Source of the DNA: Planomicrobium sp. Y74 | GTDB taxonomy: Bacteria > Bacillota > Bacilli > Bacillales_A > Planococcaceae | Assembly (NCBI RefSeq): GCF_003668635.1 | Contig: NZ_RCWH01000001.1 | Coordinates: 1-64,000 of the forward strand | Direction of reading: 5' to 3' | DNA: 64,000 nt | Part shown: in pieces, positions 7,801-17,533 of the stretch | How the letters are laid out: each line of letters starts with the position of its first letter | Numbering within the stretch: position 1 is the first letter of the stretch | The notes under the pieces: generated by a model | What the model was told of the DNA's origin: nothing | Databases searched by the model: none | Seen by the model: only the letters and a program-made list of their open reading frames with translations | Made by a program: the position numbers and the translations under genes

Positions 7801-8082
7801 TCATCTTTTCTTTTGCTGGGTAAGACCGAACTTTTTGTCGATTTGATCATTCACGATAGCATTGATGAATAATAGGATTATAAAGATCAGAACCGCACCT
7901 TGAGCCCCCATGAAATAGTGAAAAGGAAATCCGTTGACGGTAAAGCCGGATAATTCCTCCGCAAAAAATACGACGACAAAAGAAGCGGTAAACCCTATTG
8001 CCAAATAAATCATAATTAAAGTGGTACGAAGACGAAAATAAGCATCTGCTTCTTTTTTATCAATCTTCCTCAAATTCTTCAC
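7801..8082 (-). CDS. DUF4212 sodium/substrate symporter small subunit
   Basis: A 93-residue protein with two hydrophobic segments (about 22-43 and 60-76) and charged ends. It matches the DUF4212 / symporter small-subunit family in size and topology, with YFRLRTTLIMIYLAIGF in the first helix region and FMGAQGAVLIFIILLFINA in the second. Members are found next to VC_2705-type symporters and are thought to form a complex with them. Here it lies directly upstream of that transporter on the same strand. GGGGTG stands close before the ATG. The pairing gives high confidence for a two-component transporter. Confidence 0.88.
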   Translation of the reverse strand: MKNLRKIDKKEADAYFRLRTTLIMIYLAIGFTASFVVVFFAEELSGFTVNGFPFHYFMGAQGAVLIFIILLFINAIVNDQIDKKFGLTQQKKR

Positions 8083-8133
8083 CCCATTATTTTTGATGAA
8101 ATCAAAATCAACCGGTTACCATGAGTTCTCTGT

Positions 8134-8319
8134 TCATCCACTCAAGCTGAATATAAAGCGGACCGTGTCAGTAAAAGGAAGCGGAACCATAATTATTTTC
8201 ACTAACATGAATGCGAAGATGGATGCAAATGGGACCAGCAAATATATCGCTTTCTTCTTTTTTAGCCCCAATACTACCGATGCAATTGTCACCAGCCCGA
8301 AAGCTATAATCCAAATCAT
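8134..8319 (-). CDS. Small two-helix membrane protein, unknown
   Basis: A 61-residue hydrophobic protein beginning MIWIIAFGLVTIASVVLGL. A basic patch KKKK and a second hydrophobic segment LLVPFASIFAFMLVKIIMV follow. AAGGGGG seven bases before the ATG at 8319 supports this start over the upstream in-frame ATG. It is the first gene after a strong minus-strand promoter and runs in the same direction as the two symporter genes 52 bases downstream, so it is probably cotranscribed with them. I do not recognise a family; an accessory role for the symporter is only a possibility. Confidence 0.6.
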   Translation of the reverse strand: MIWIIAFGLVTIASVVLGLKKKKAIYLLVPFASIFAFMLVKIIMVPLPFTDTVRFIFSLSG

Positions 8320-9861
<1,542 letters not shown>

Positions 9862-9876
9862 CGGGAGGTCGCTCTC

Positions 9877-11022
9877 ATGAAAATTATGATCATTACCGAA
9901 ACTTTTTTTCCATCAACTGACGGAGTAGTGACAAGACTCACCGCCTGTATCCGCTGGCTGCATAAAGACGGGCATGAAGTGCAAATCGTGGCGCCGGATC
10001 TGGGCGTTTACGAATTTGACGGCGCCGAAATAAAAGGAGTCCCTGCTTACGCTTTCTTTTTTTACCGTTCCAAAAAATTTGCATTGCCAAATAAAATCGT
10101 CAAAAAATACATTAAAGACTTTGAACCCGACGTCATCCATGTCGTCAATCCGGCTGTAGTTGGCTATTCAGGTGTCAACTACGCCAAAAAACTGGAGATC
10201 CCTTTTATCGCTTCATATCATACAAACATTCCTCAATACTTAACATATTATAATTTAGGGATTTTCAATGGACCGTTGTGGTGGTACTTGCGAAGAATGC
10301 ACAATAAAGCGGCTATCAATCTTTGTACATCCAAAACCGTTCAACAGGAATTAACCGAAAGAGGATTTGAGCGGATGCAGATCTGGAAACGCGGAGTCGA
10401 TCTGGAAAAATTCAATCCCCGCCATTCTAATGAAGAAATGAGATACTTATTATCCGGCGGCGAAAAAGAAAAAACTCTCCTATTATATGTCGGCCGCCTG
10501 GCGGCTGAAAAAGAAATAGAAAAAATTCGCGATATCTTAGTGGAATCGGAACACTTCTGCCTGGCAATCGTTGGAGACGGCCCTCACCGCGACCAATTGG
10601 AAAAGCATTTTGAAGGAACTGACACTGTGTTCACTGGCTTTTTACACGGAGAGGAACTGGCTTCCGCTTTTGCTTCTTCTGATGTTTTCGTGTTTCCTTC
10701 CACCACCGAGACATTGGGATTGGTAATCATGGAAGCGATGGCTTCTGGACTTCCGGTAATCGCAGCGGAAAGCGGACCGACGATAGAACAAGTTACATCA
10801 GGAAGAAATGGCTTGCTGTACGATAAAAACGATTCCGCCAGTTTTACAGAAACCCTTCTGAAGCTGGAAGATGCAAATTTCCGTCGAAAACTTGCGGATC
10901 AAGCAGCGCGCGACGTATCGGAACTGGGCTGGTCAGCTGCAGCGGAACAAATACGCGATATCTACCTGCAAGTGGCCGAAGCAAAAAAAACTGTTTCTTC
11001 TAAAACCTCGGAAACTTCGTAA
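9877..11022 (+). CDS. sqdX: SqdX-like sulfoquinovosyltransferase (GT4 family)
   Basis: A 381-residue GT-B glycosyltransferase. The N-terminus ITETFFPSTDGVVTRLT, the block DVIHVVNPAVVGYSGV and the SYHTNIPQYLTYYNLG motif match cyanobacterial SqdX. SqdX transfers sulfoquinovose from its UDP form to diacylglycerol at the membrane. The C-terminal donor domain has LLYVGRLAAEKEIE and the GT4 EX7E motif in ETLGLVIMEAM. GGGAGG precedes the ATG. The gene lies 15 bases after sqdB, so the two are cotranscribed. Related GT4 enzymes such as mannosyltransferases share parts of these motifs, but the context with sqdB favours SqdX. Confidence 0.88.
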   Translation: MKIMIITETFFPSTDGVVTRLTACIRWLHKDGHEVQIVAPDLGVYEFDGAEIKGVPAYAFFFYRSKKFALPNKIVKKYIKDFEPDVIHVVNPAVVGYSGVNYAKKLEIPFIASYHTNIPQYLTYYNLGIFNGPLWWYLRRMHNKAAINLCTSKTVQQELTERGFERMQIWKRGVDLEKFNPRHSNEEMRYLLSGGEKEKTLLLYVGRLAAEKEIEKIRDILVESEHFCLAIVGDGPHRDQLEKHFEGTDTVFTGFLHGEELASAFASSDVFVFPSTTETLGLVIMEAMASGLPVIAAESGPTIEQVTSGRNGLLYDKNDSASFTETLLKLEDANFRRKLADQAARDVSELGWSAAAEQIRDIYLQVAEAKKTVSSKTSETS

Positions 11023-11060
11023 ACCAATACTTCCAGGATTTCTTAGAACAGAGGGATATT

Positions 11061-11510
11061 ATGGAGCATAAGCAAAAAAGGAGCACACCTATTCAGACCC
11101 TGCAATTCAGCATTATTGGAATTTCAAACGCGGCCGTGGATATCGGTTCCCTGAATTTGCTGTTGTTCTTCTTCCCTGCTGATAACGAACGATGGCTGCT
11201 GATAATTTTAAACACGGTTGCCTATTCGGCAGCCGTGGCGAACAGTTACCTTTGGAATTCTCTCATCACTTTTCGGAAATCTGCGGAAGGCAGCACCAAG
11301 CAGCGAACCGGGTTTATCCTGCAAGGCGGTTTAAGCCTTTTGATTAATAATGGCGTCTTTTTAGCCGCCAATGAAATTCTTAGTCTTGTTGGGATTCCTG
11401 CCTGGCTCCGTCTTAATATAGCTAAAGCTGCCGCGATGTTCATATCGTTCGTAGCCAGTTTTATTATGATCAAATATCTGGTATTTAAGGAATACAAACA
11501 AAAGAAATAA
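11061..11510 (+). CDS. GtrA-like four-helix membrane protein
   Basis: A 149-residue protein with four hydrophobic segments (about 14-34, 45-62, 84-105 and 117-138). The family signature is visible as LQFSIIGISNAAVDIGSLNL and YSAAVANSYLWNSLITF. GtrA-like proteins are small permeases or flippases often found beside glycosyltransferases, where they move lipid-linked sugars across the membrane. This one starts 38 bases after sqdX on the same strand. A role in moving sulfolipid or another glycolipid is an inference from context; GtrA proteins are also found with unrelated glycosyltransferases. GAGGGAT lies just before the ATG. Confidence 0.85.
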   Translation: MEHKQKRSTPIQTLQFSIIGISNAAVDIGSLNLLLFFFPADNERWLLIILNTVAYSAAVANSYLWNSLITFRKSAEGSTKQRTGFILQGGLSLLINNGVFLAANEILSLVGIPAWLRLNIAKAAAMFISFVASFIMIKYLVFKEYKQKK

Positions 11511-11583
11511 GCTGATTGCTATTGCATTACCAGTTGTTAGTGAAGTCCGAACGATTGTGTAAAATCAGCAGAGGAGCTGTGAT

Positions 11584-12309
11584 ATGACGAAGAAGAAAAT
11601 GGCTGTTTTGAAATCCTTACTCATCTTTGCATTTATTCTTCTGAGCGCGTGTTCGCAGGAGGACACTGAACCAGCCAAACTGGTCACATTAGGCGATTCG
11701 ATAACCGCCGGTGCAAATCTGGAAAACAACGAGCAGTCTGGCTATCCCTATTTGATCGGTGAAGAAGAAGGTTTCGAAGTACACAACCTGGCTGTATCAG
11801 GCTGGCAAACCGGTCAGGTCACAGATGCCCTTCGAGAAGATGAAGCATACCAGTCTCTAGTTAAAGACGCGGACTATATCGCCATGACAATCGGAGGAAA
11901 CGATTTACTGCGGATTCTCAGAAGCGCCCAAACTGAAAGCGCAGGAGATCCGATGATAATGACCGAAATCATTCTTCAGGAACTCAGCAGCAATAACGTT
12001 TCCGTTGAATTAGGCGAACTTATTGAAGAAATCCGTTCGCTTACAGACGCAAAAATCCTTCTATATAATATATACAACCCGTTACCTCCCTCCAGCAACC
12101 AGCATGAAATAGGCGAATCCCTTTTGCCCCAGATAAACGCCGTCTATGCGGAGGTTGCCGAAAATCACGAGAATGTCTTTCTCGCAGATGCCTTTTCGGC
12201 TTATCAGGAAAAACAGGCTGACTATATCATCGAGGGTGACATCCATCCGACTGAAGAAGGCCATGCTGCATTGGCGGAAATTGGATTGGAGGCTTTGGGA
12301 TTGGAATAA
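11584..12309 (+). CDS. SGNH/GDSL-type esterase lipoprotein
   Basis: A 241-residue predicted lipoprotein. The signal peptide ends in the lipobox LSAC (Cys about residue 23), so the protein should be anchored outside the membrane. All SGNH blocks are present: GDSITAG with the nucleophilic Ser, a Gly block around NLAVSGW, GGNDLL, and DIHPTEEGH with the Asp and His. The enzyme should hydrolyse an ester or acyl bond; the substrate is unknown. AGGAGC precedes the ATG. It lies 73 bases after the GtrA-like gene and a terminator follows, so it could be the last gene of the sulfolipid operon. A second SGNH lipoprotein (YpmR) occurs at 54592. Confidence 0.9.
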   Translation: MTKKKMAVLKSLLIFAFILLSACSQEDTEPAKLVTLGDSITAGANLENNEQSGYPYLIGEEEGFEVHNLAVSGWQTGQVTDALREDEAYQSLVKDADYIAMTIGGNDLLRILRSAQTESAGDPMIMTEIILQELSSNNVSVELGELIEEIRSLTDAKILLYNIYNPLPPSSNQHEIGESLLPQINAVYAEVAENHENVFLADAFSAYQEKQADYIIEGDIHPTEEGHAALAEIGLEALGLE

Positions 12310-12319
12310 ACAGAAAGAA

Positions 12320-12360
12320 GTAACCGCCCTCTCCCTGTAAGGGGGTGGGGGTTACTCTTT
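12320..12360 (+). terminator. Terminator after the sulfolipid/SGNH cluster
   Basis: GTAACCGCC near 12320 pairs with GGGGGTTAC near 12355 around CTCTCCCTGTAAGGGGG. Only a short T tract follows. It lies about ten bases after the SGNH stop. Confidence 0.65.
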
Positions 12361-12677
12361 AATGTAAACATATATATTATTACTAGGCACTTTTTTCGGG
12401 ATGTACTGTATCGATTAGGCGTTATTAGTTATCGATCTTTTTTGTCTCCGCTATGGCATAGTTTTTTTCGTTTCTTTTAATTAATATTGTAAATTAGCCT
12501 ATTAAGTCGAAGGCTTAGAAAATAAAAGTAACTTAAATAGATACACAGTAGTTAACGGGAATCAACTAAGGAGTGCCCCTAATTGAGCTATACCCATATC
12601 CTAACACTATTTTACTCACTGTTATGTTATTACAATTGTAGTTTTATATGATAATATCACTTATAAAAGAGCAAATA
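12361..12677. other. AT-rich intergenic stretch
   Basis: I see no recognisable gene or structured RNA here. One 22-codon TTG-started hydrophobic frame at 12583 follows AAGGAG, but nothing else supports it. Confidence 0.4.
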
Positions 12678-12716
12678 GAAAAAGCAACAAGCTCATAACA
12701 AGTTCATTGCTTTTAT
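12678..12716 (-). terminator. Terminator of the first IDEAL-domain gene
   Basis: AAAAGCAA (12680-12687) pairs with TTGCTTTT (12707-12714) and is followed on the minus strand by a T run. It lies 16 bases beyond the stop of the minus-strand gene ending at 12732. Confidence 0.6.
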
Positions 12717-12731
12717 ATTGACTATTAATTA

Positions 12732-13052
12732 TTAAACCGTTTCCCTCTTCCCTTTCAACTCACCAGTCAACTCTTCAAACCACTTTCTATCACCAGTTTG
12801 CAAAGCCAGATCAATTAGATCCTCAAGCTGAGCCGTATCTTTCGGTGCAATTTCAGGCAAACTCTCGACCTGCTGGACTGCGAGCGGAATCGTTAATCCT
12901 ACAATTTCAGCGTTATCGCTTTCGGCAACCGTTACATATACAGCGCCTTGGACCATGCTAAGCGAATCGATGAATCCAATGACCATTTCACCTTTAATGG
13001 AAGTCCCTTTAACCCAATCAGTGGTTTTTAAAATCGTCGTCTCTTCATTCAT
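12732..13052 (-). CDS. IDEAL-domain protein, paralog 1
   Basis: A 106-residue protein in two parts. The N-terminal 60 residues (TDWVKGTSIKGEMVIGFIDS, then GAVYVTVAESDN) form a beta-rich segment. The C-terminal 25 residues, LEDLIDLALQTGDRKWFEEL, match the IDEAL domain, a short helical motif in several Bacillales proteins including ComK-binding and cell-wall-stress proteins. It is clearly homologous, residue for residue, to the gene at 13264. AGGTG stands seven bases before the ATG. Each paralog has its own terminator. Function is unknown. The domain is thought to mediate protein contacts. Confidence 0.75.
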   Translation of the reverse strand: MNEETTILKTTDWVKGTSIKGEMVIGFIDSLSMVQGAVYVTVAESDNAEIVGLTIPLAVQQVESLPEIAPKDTAQLEDLIDLALQTGDRKWFEELTGELKGKRETV

Positions 13053-13196
13053 ATCTCAACACCTGCTTTGCCATTTATTTTTGTGATAATTAAATCTTGA
13101 TTATTTCACTATAATCTTCAATACCCTCTTTTAATTCCCTTACGCATAAATATGAGAATATTACTTTTATTTGCTTTAGGGCATAGACAATCGATC

Positions 13197-13233
13197 AAAA
13201 AGAGCAGAGGCTCCCTTATGCCACTGCTCTTTC
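13197..13233 (-). terminator. Terminator of the second IDEAL-domain gene
   Basis: AGAGCAG (13201-13207) pairs with CTGCTCT (13224-13230). On the minus strand TTTTT follows the stem. It separates the two paralogs. Confidence 0.75.
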
Positions 13234-13263
13234 TTCAATTATTATCTTTTTAGTCTGTCTTTC

Positions 13264-13590
13264 TTAATTAACCGCTTGCTTCTTCTCATTCAGTTCAGCA
13301 GATAGTTCATCAAACCATTCTTTATCACCAGTCGCCAAAGCCAGGTCGATCAAAAACTCAAGCTCGCCGGCATTCTTGGTTACGGCCGTTGGAATGACTT
13401 CCACTTGAGTGAAATGCATCGGAATCGTTTTGCCGATCAGCTCTTCATTATCGCTTTCGGCCACAACTACATGCACTGCCTCTTGTTCCAAACTCATCGA
13501 ATCAACAAAACCGATGATCATTTCACCGTGTCGGGAAATGCCTTTTACCCAGTCGTTATTCTTTAAAATCGCTTTATTGGTATTCATCAT
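13264..13590 (-). CDS. IDEAL-domain protein, paralog 2
   Basis: A 108-residue protein with the same two-part plan as its downstream neighbour. The N-terminal NDWVKGISRHGEMIIGFVDS and VVVAESDNEELIGKTIP segments align with paralog 1, as does the IDEAL segment FLIDLALATGDKEWFDELSA at the C-terminus. The pair therefore arose by tandem duplication and has since diverged, most in the linker before the IDEAL motif. GAGGTG lies seven bases before the ATG. It has its own terminator, so the paralogs are probably expressed separately. No function is known. Confidence 0.75.
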   Translation of the reverse strand: MMNTNKAILKNNDWVKGISRHGEMIIGFVDSMSLEQEAVHVVVAESDNEELIGKTIPMHFTQVEVIPTAVTKNAGELEFLIDLALATGDKEWFDELSAELNEKKQAVN

Positions 13591-13614
13591 AGGTTTACAC
13601 CTCTTCTAGTAGTA

Positions 13615-14265
13615 TTAGCAGAAACCGTCTGGTCCACAAGCCATTCCTTCAAACAAGACTTTAGGCTTTTGTTTCTGCAGTTCTTCGTCGATCAGCTGTT
13701 CGAGTGTCTCTTTCGTATGGATGCCGGCGATTTTAGTATCGCCGATCACGAATGTCGGTACAGCAGTTATTCCAGCCTCTTCATAAGAGTGCTCAAGTGC
13801 CTGTTGATGAGCTTCTTTGTACTTCCGTGTCTCAAGTACCTCACGGTATTCTTTTTCATCCAAGCCGACTTCCCCCGCCAGCTTCGTCAATACTTCGACA
13901 TCACCGATATCCTGGCTCTCCTGGAAAAAGGCTTTCAGCATGCGTTCATTATATTCAGTGCCTTTCCCTTTTTCTTTGGCATATTGAAACCCTTCAAATG
14001 CCAAATGGGTATGCGGCTGCGGCGACACATCCGGCAGGACAATCTCGATTCCCATATGCTCTGCCATCGGGTAAACCGACTGAGACCAAGTAGTTTGGAG
14101 ATAATCATCTTCCGGGCGCAATGTCGCATTGGGAGCTGGACGCAACTCGAAAGGCATCCACTCAACTTCCACATCTTTTCCTTTGATCGCTTCCTCTAAC
14201 GGCTGTTCTGCCAGGAAACAAAATGGACAAACATAATCCGAATATACTTTCACTTTTACTGTCAT
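13615..14265 (-). CDS. DsbA-family dithiol oxidoreductase (FrnE-like)
   Basis: A 216-residue cytoplasmic thioredoxin-fold protein of the FrnE/DsbA branch. The active site CPFC lies at about residue 13, in SDYVCPFCFLAE, followed by the long helical insertion of this family. The cis-proline loop is GITAVPTFVIG. It has no signal peptide. The C-terminus ends CGPDGFC, two cysteines spaced CX5C; FrnE of Deinococcus has a second C-terminal cysteine pair, so this may be a second redox centre. I start at MTVKVKVYSDY because AAGGA lies at a good distance; the frame is open further upstream but without a site. It probably helps repair disulfide stress. Confidence 0.88.
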   Translation of the reverse strand: MTVKVKVYSDYVCPFCFLAEQPLEEAIKGKDVEVEWMPFELRPAPNATLRPEDDYLQTTWSQSVYPMAEHMGIEIVLPDVSPQPHTHLAFEGFQYAKEKGKGTEYNERMLKAFFQESQDIGDVEVLTKLAGEVGLDEKEYREVLETRKYKEAHQQALEHSYEEAGITAVPTFVIGDTKIAGIHTKETLEQLIDEELQKQKPKVLFEGMACGPDGFC

Positions 14266-14486
14266 ATCAGAAACCATCCTTTCTTCTTTCCAGATAGTTA
14301 TATAGTTTAAATCAACCGATTTTCTTATGCATATCTTTTCAATAAAGCCCCAATAAATTTGGTGACTAATGGGAATTTTACGCCGGTTTATGTATGAACA
14401 CAATAAATATGCTCTGATTTCGAGATATTCCATAAATCATATTCCTCTATTTAAACACCTTCACCTATGTAAGTGGTTGGCAGAAT

Positions 14487-14631
14487 GATATGGAGCAAAA
14501 CAGCGAAGAAATTTGGTCCTGTATTAGTGTAGCTTTAAAAACCGTGCTCCTGCAGTGCTGCGCACTTCGTCGCAAAGACATTATCCTCGCCAGCTTCGGC
14601 TAATGTCTTCGGAGCTGTTTTGCGGAATATC
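14487..14631 (-). repeat. Dispersed inverted-end repeat, copy B (short form)
   Basis: The ends GATATGGAGCAAAACAGC (14487-14504) and GCTGTTTTGCGGAATATC (14614-14631) are inverted repeats matching at 15 of 18 positions. The interior of about 110 bases contains CCGTGCTCCTGCA and CTTCGTCGCAAAG, which recur in copies E and F. Orientation is opposite to copy A. The second hairpin module is absent. The copy lies just upstream of the TPP riboswitch. Confidence 0.8.
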
Positions 14632-14721
14632 ATGTTTCAAAAATACCCTTTACTTCCCCCCTCCCTTCATTTACACTAGAGCCATCGGGACAACCCGAAC
14701 ACAAAAACCGCATACCGTTTT

Positions 14722-14813
14722 CTGCACTGGGGGTGCTTATTTAGCTGAGATGCGAGCGAAAGCTCCGATCCCTTATGACTCGATCAGGTTAGGACCTGCG
14801 TGAGGAAGTGCGG
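14722..14813 (+). ncRNA. TPP (THI-box) riboswitch aptamer
   Basis: The aptamer shows the conserved THI-box blocks in order: GGGGTGC, GCTGAGA, CCCTTATGACTCGATCAGG, then ACCTGCGTGAGGAAGTG. GCACT (14724-14728) pairs with AGTGC (14807-14811) as the closing P1 helix. It senses thiamine pyrophosphate. The downstream genes are ykoFEDC, thiamine-precursor importers that are under TPP control in B. subtilis. A perfect intrinsic terminator at 14876 makes transcription termination the likely output. Confidence 0.95.
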
Positions 14814-14875
14814 TGACTTTCCGCAAAACGAACTTTTCAGGAGCTAGTATCTCCTTTTAATTTGCATGGAACAGT

Positions 14876-14905
14876 GGCTGCATCTTCACGGATGCGGCCT
14901 TTTTT
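14876..14905 (+). terminator. Riboswitch-controlled terminator before ykoF
   Basis: GGCTGCATC (14876-14884) pairs with GATGCGGCC (14891-14899) along nine base pairs, followed at once by TTTTTT. It lies between the TPP aptamer and the ykoF ribosome binding site, so it should form when TPP is bound. Confidence 0.9.
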
Positions 14906-14933
14906 GTGCACATTTTTAAGGAGGAATATTGTT

Positions 14934-15536
14934 ATGGAACCATTGCAATGCGGCACCAGCCCGATTGTCGGATTTCGCTTCACGCTCAATCCGATGTCCG
15001 GCGACTTCATCAAAATCATCAAAGGGGCGTTGAATGAAACCGACACCTCGAATGTCTGGATGCACACCGACGACGTTTCCACTGTCATCCGCGGAAAACA
15101 GATCCACGTCTTCAATGTGGCGAAAGCTTTGACTTTGCATGCAGCGAAAACAGGCGAACATGTGGCTTTGAATGGCACGTTTTCCATCGGCTGTCCGGGA
15201 GATTCGTCAGGAGATGTCTATCTCGACAAAGATGATGAGTTGTTGAATACCGATAATACGAAGCAATATGTATCGTCGCAGTTTGCGCTTTATCCGATGA
15301 ACAATCCAGATTATATGAGCGTCATTTACCGTGAAGTGAAACGGGCTAAAGAACACGGCGTCTGGAACGATTCAATGCATTACGCCAGCGGCATTCACGG
15401 CGATATACATGATGTCTTTGCATTCTTTGAAGAATCATTCACTCATGCACGTTCTGATGAACATCGCCACCTCGTCATGACGTTATCGATGAGCATCAAT
15501 AGCCCGTCTCACAAAGGGGGCAACGAGAATGCTTAA
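14934..15536 (+). CDS. ykoF: YkoF, thiamine/HMP-binding protein
   Basis: A 200-residue protein, the same size as B. subtilis YkoF, which binds thiamine and hydroxymethylpyrimidine (HMP). Two tandem ACT-like halves are visible. The first begins CGTSPIVGFRFTLNPMSGDF and contains WMHTDDVSTVIRG; the second begins QFALYPMNNPDYMSVIYREV and contains YASGIHGDIHDVF. AAGGAGG nine bases before ATG 14934 decides the start. The frame extends further upstream, but that part is riboswitch leader. It is the first gene of ykoFEDC and overlaps ykoE by 8 bases. It probably presents HMP or thiamine to the transporter; expression is controlled by the upstream TPP riboswitch. Confidence 0.95.
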   Translation: MEPLQCGTSPIVGFRFTLNPMSGDFIKIIKGALNETDTSNVWMHTDDVSTVIRGKQIHVFNVAKALTLHAAKTGEHVALNGTFSIGCPGDSSGDVYLDKDDELLNTDNTKQYVSSQFALYPMNNPDYMSVIYREVKRAKEHGVWNDSMHYASGIHGDIHDVFAFFEESFTHARSDEHRHLVMTLSMSINSPSHKGGNENA

Positions 15537-16110
15537 ATCGTGGAAACTGAAAGAAATTGTACTGATGTCCCTGTTCGGAGTCGTGTTCGGCATCGTCTAT
15601 CTGTTATTCATCCACCTCGGCAATATTTGGGCAGGGCTGATCGGCCCCATCGCCTATGAATGGATGTTCGGCATCTGGTTTATCGTTTCAATCATCTGTA
15701 TGCACATTATCCGTAAGCCCGGCGCTGCCTTAATTCCCGAAACCATGGCGGCAATCATCGAAGTTATGCTCGGCAATGCGGTTGGTCCGCGCCTTATCCT
15801 TTCCGGGATTGTTCAAGGGCTCGGCGCTGAAGCAGCTTTTACTGTGACGCGTTACCGCCACTTTAATATTTTCGTCTTTATGCTTGCAGGTATCGGTGCT
15901 GCTGTATTCAGCTTCATATACGGTTATTTCGTATCCGGCTATGCAGCGCTCGATCCCGGTTTTGTAGCGTTGATGTTCACGCTTCGCGTATTGAGCGGAG
16001 CAATCATTGCCGGTATCGGCGGCAAATATATCGGCGATGCACTGCTCGCGACCGGTTCACTTCGCGGCTACGCTATTGCCCGGACACAGCCGCGTGACGC
16101 CAATGCCTGA
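15529..16110 (+). CDS. ykoE: YkoE, ECF transporter substrate-binding (S) subunit
   Basis: A 193-residue integral membrane protein with about six hydrophobic segments, starting MLKSWKLKEIVLMSLFGVVF. It is YkoE, the S component that gives specificity to this ECF importer for thiamine or its pyrimidine precursor. IPETMAAIIEVMLGNAVGP and the long central hydrophobic part agree with the family. The ribosome binding site AAAGGGGGC lies inside the end of ykoF and the genes overlap by 8 bases, which indicates translational coupling. The C-terminal tail overlaps ykoD in the same way. Confidence 0.93.
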   Translation: MLKSWKLKEIVLMSLFGVVFGIVYLLFIHLGNIWAGLIGPIAYEWMFGIWFIVSIICMHIIRKPGAALIPETMAAIIEVMLGNAVGPRLILSGIVQGLGAEAAFTVTRYRHFNIFVFMLAGIGAAVFSFIYGYFVSGYAALDPGFVALMFTLRVLSGAIIAGIGGKYIGDALLATGSLRGYAIARTQPRDANA

Positions 16111-17533
16111 AACAATCTTTGAAATGAATAATGTCAGCTTCCGTTTTCCGGATGACCAATCACCGACATTATCATCCATCTCTTTTGCGATCGAGCGCGG
16201 CGAACGGGTCGCTATTTCCGGTTCCAGCGGTTCCGGCAAGTCGACTTTGCTGTATTTATTGAACCGGCTCTATCCTGCCAATTGCGACGGCATCGTGGAA
16301 GGCGAAATTCACTTATTCAGCAAACCGGCAGATTCTTATGCCCCCGGAGAAATCAATCACCGCGTGGCGACCGTTTTTCAGGATCCGGATTCGCAGTTCT
16401 GCATGCCAACGGTCGAGGAAGAACTTGCCTTCACTCTTGAAAATTTAAATACCCCGGCAAGCGAAATGGCGGAACGTATCCGTCATGTCCTGGACATAAC
16501 CGGTCTGTCCCACCTTCGCCATGTTTCGATCCAAACACTTTCCGGCGGAATGAAACAGCGGGTTGCCACTTCCTGTGCATTGGTCATGAATCCCGAAGTC
16601 CTGTTGCTTGATGAACCGATTTCACATCTCGATCCCTATACCGGGAAAGAATTTGTCCTTTGGCTCGATCAATTGCAAAGGACGTTCAATCTGACAGTCA
16701 TCGCTGTTGAACATAGGCTTGATTATTGGGGAACATTTTTTGAGCGTGAAATTAAGATAACAAGCGATGGCAGAATTTCAGAAGATGCCACCTTCGAGCC
16801 GCACGAGATTTTGCGTTACCCGTTCCGGCTCCATTCAATACTGGATGAGACTGCTTTATCCGCGACGGGTCTTTCAGTAAAGATGAAAGGAAATACTCTG
16901 CTGCAGCCGGTTTCATTCCATGCACAAAAAGGAGAATGCATCGTCATAGCGGGGCCAAATGGCAGCGGGAAATCGACATTGGTGAAAGCGATCTGTGGCA
17001 TCTATAAAAAGCAAGCCGTGAAATTTGCATCAGACCCGTGTGGTTATGTACCGCAATCACCAGAATTTTTGTTTTTAACTTCAACAGTCCTTGACGAACT
17101 GGCTTTTGGCGGAATGTCTTCCAAACTGGAACTGGATGATCTGATGGAGTCTCTCCGGTTAACGGAAATCAAAGAACAAAATCCATTTTCCGTCAGCCAT
17201 GGCCAAAAACGCCGGGTGGCGATCGGGGCGATGCTTGCGGATAAACGAAATATACTGTTTCTCGACGAACCGACTTCAGGGCAGGATGAAAAAGCTTTAT
17301 TGAAACTGTTCCGTCTTATCGACAGCCGATTGGACCAGGGAGATACCGTTTTTATCGTGACACATGATATGGAGTTTGCCGCCGCTGTCGCTGATTCTAT
17401 TGTGCTGTTGAAGGACGGCAGAATGACAGGGAAATTCCTTGCCGATAGAGTGTGGCAAGATCCGGAACTGCTTGCAGCCCATAATCTGTTGCCGCCGAAA
17501 GGAGTGACGCGGCGTGCGGAATCTTTTGCATGA
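16103..17533 (+). CDS. ykoD: YkoD, two-domain ECF transporter ATPase
   Basis: A 476-residue protein made of two fused ABC ATPase domains, the energising unit of the YkoEDC importer. Domain 1 has Walker A GSSGSGKST, signature LSGGMKQR and Walker B VLLLDEP. Domain 2 has Walker A GPNGSGKST and Walker B ILFLDEPTSG, but its signature is SHGQKRR instead of SGGQ. I start at ATG 16103, which overlaps the ykoE stop; the open frame extends further back but runs through ykoE. The GTG at 16094 is a possible alternative. Two half-sites of different quality are common in fused ECF ATPases. Confidence 0.92.
   Translation: MPETIFEMNNVSFRFPDDQSPTLSSISFAIERGERVAISGSSGSGKSTLLYLLNRLYPANCDGIVEGEIHLFSKPADSYAPGEINHRVATVFQDPDSQFCMPTVEEELAFTLENLNTPASEMAERIRHVLDITGLSHLRHVSIQTLSGGMKQRVATSCALVMNPEVLLLDEPISHLDPYTGKEFVLWLDQLQRTFNLTVIAVEHRLDYWGTFFEREIKITSDGRISEDATFEPHEILRYPFRLHSILDETALSATGLSVKMKGNTLLQPVSFHAQKGECIVIAGPNGSGKSTLVKAICGIYKKQAVKFASDPCGYVPQSPEFLFLTSTVLDELAFGGMSSKLELDDLMESLRLTEIKEQNPFSVSHGQKRRVAIGAMLADKRNILFLDEPTSGQDEKALLKLFRLIDSRLDQGDTVFIVTHDMEFAAAVADSIVLLKDGRMTGKFLADRVWQDPELLAAHNLLPPKGVTRRAESFA

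Noticed and set aside
12583-12651. 22-codon hydrophobic frame starting at TTG after AAGGAG
   Set aside because: Non-ATG start, no terminator or promoter, AT-rich surroundings; chance is likely.
14266-14433. Longer N-terminus for the DsbA-like protein
   Set aside because: The extension has no ribosome site and no thioredoxin-like features; the ATG at 14265 has a good AAGGA site.
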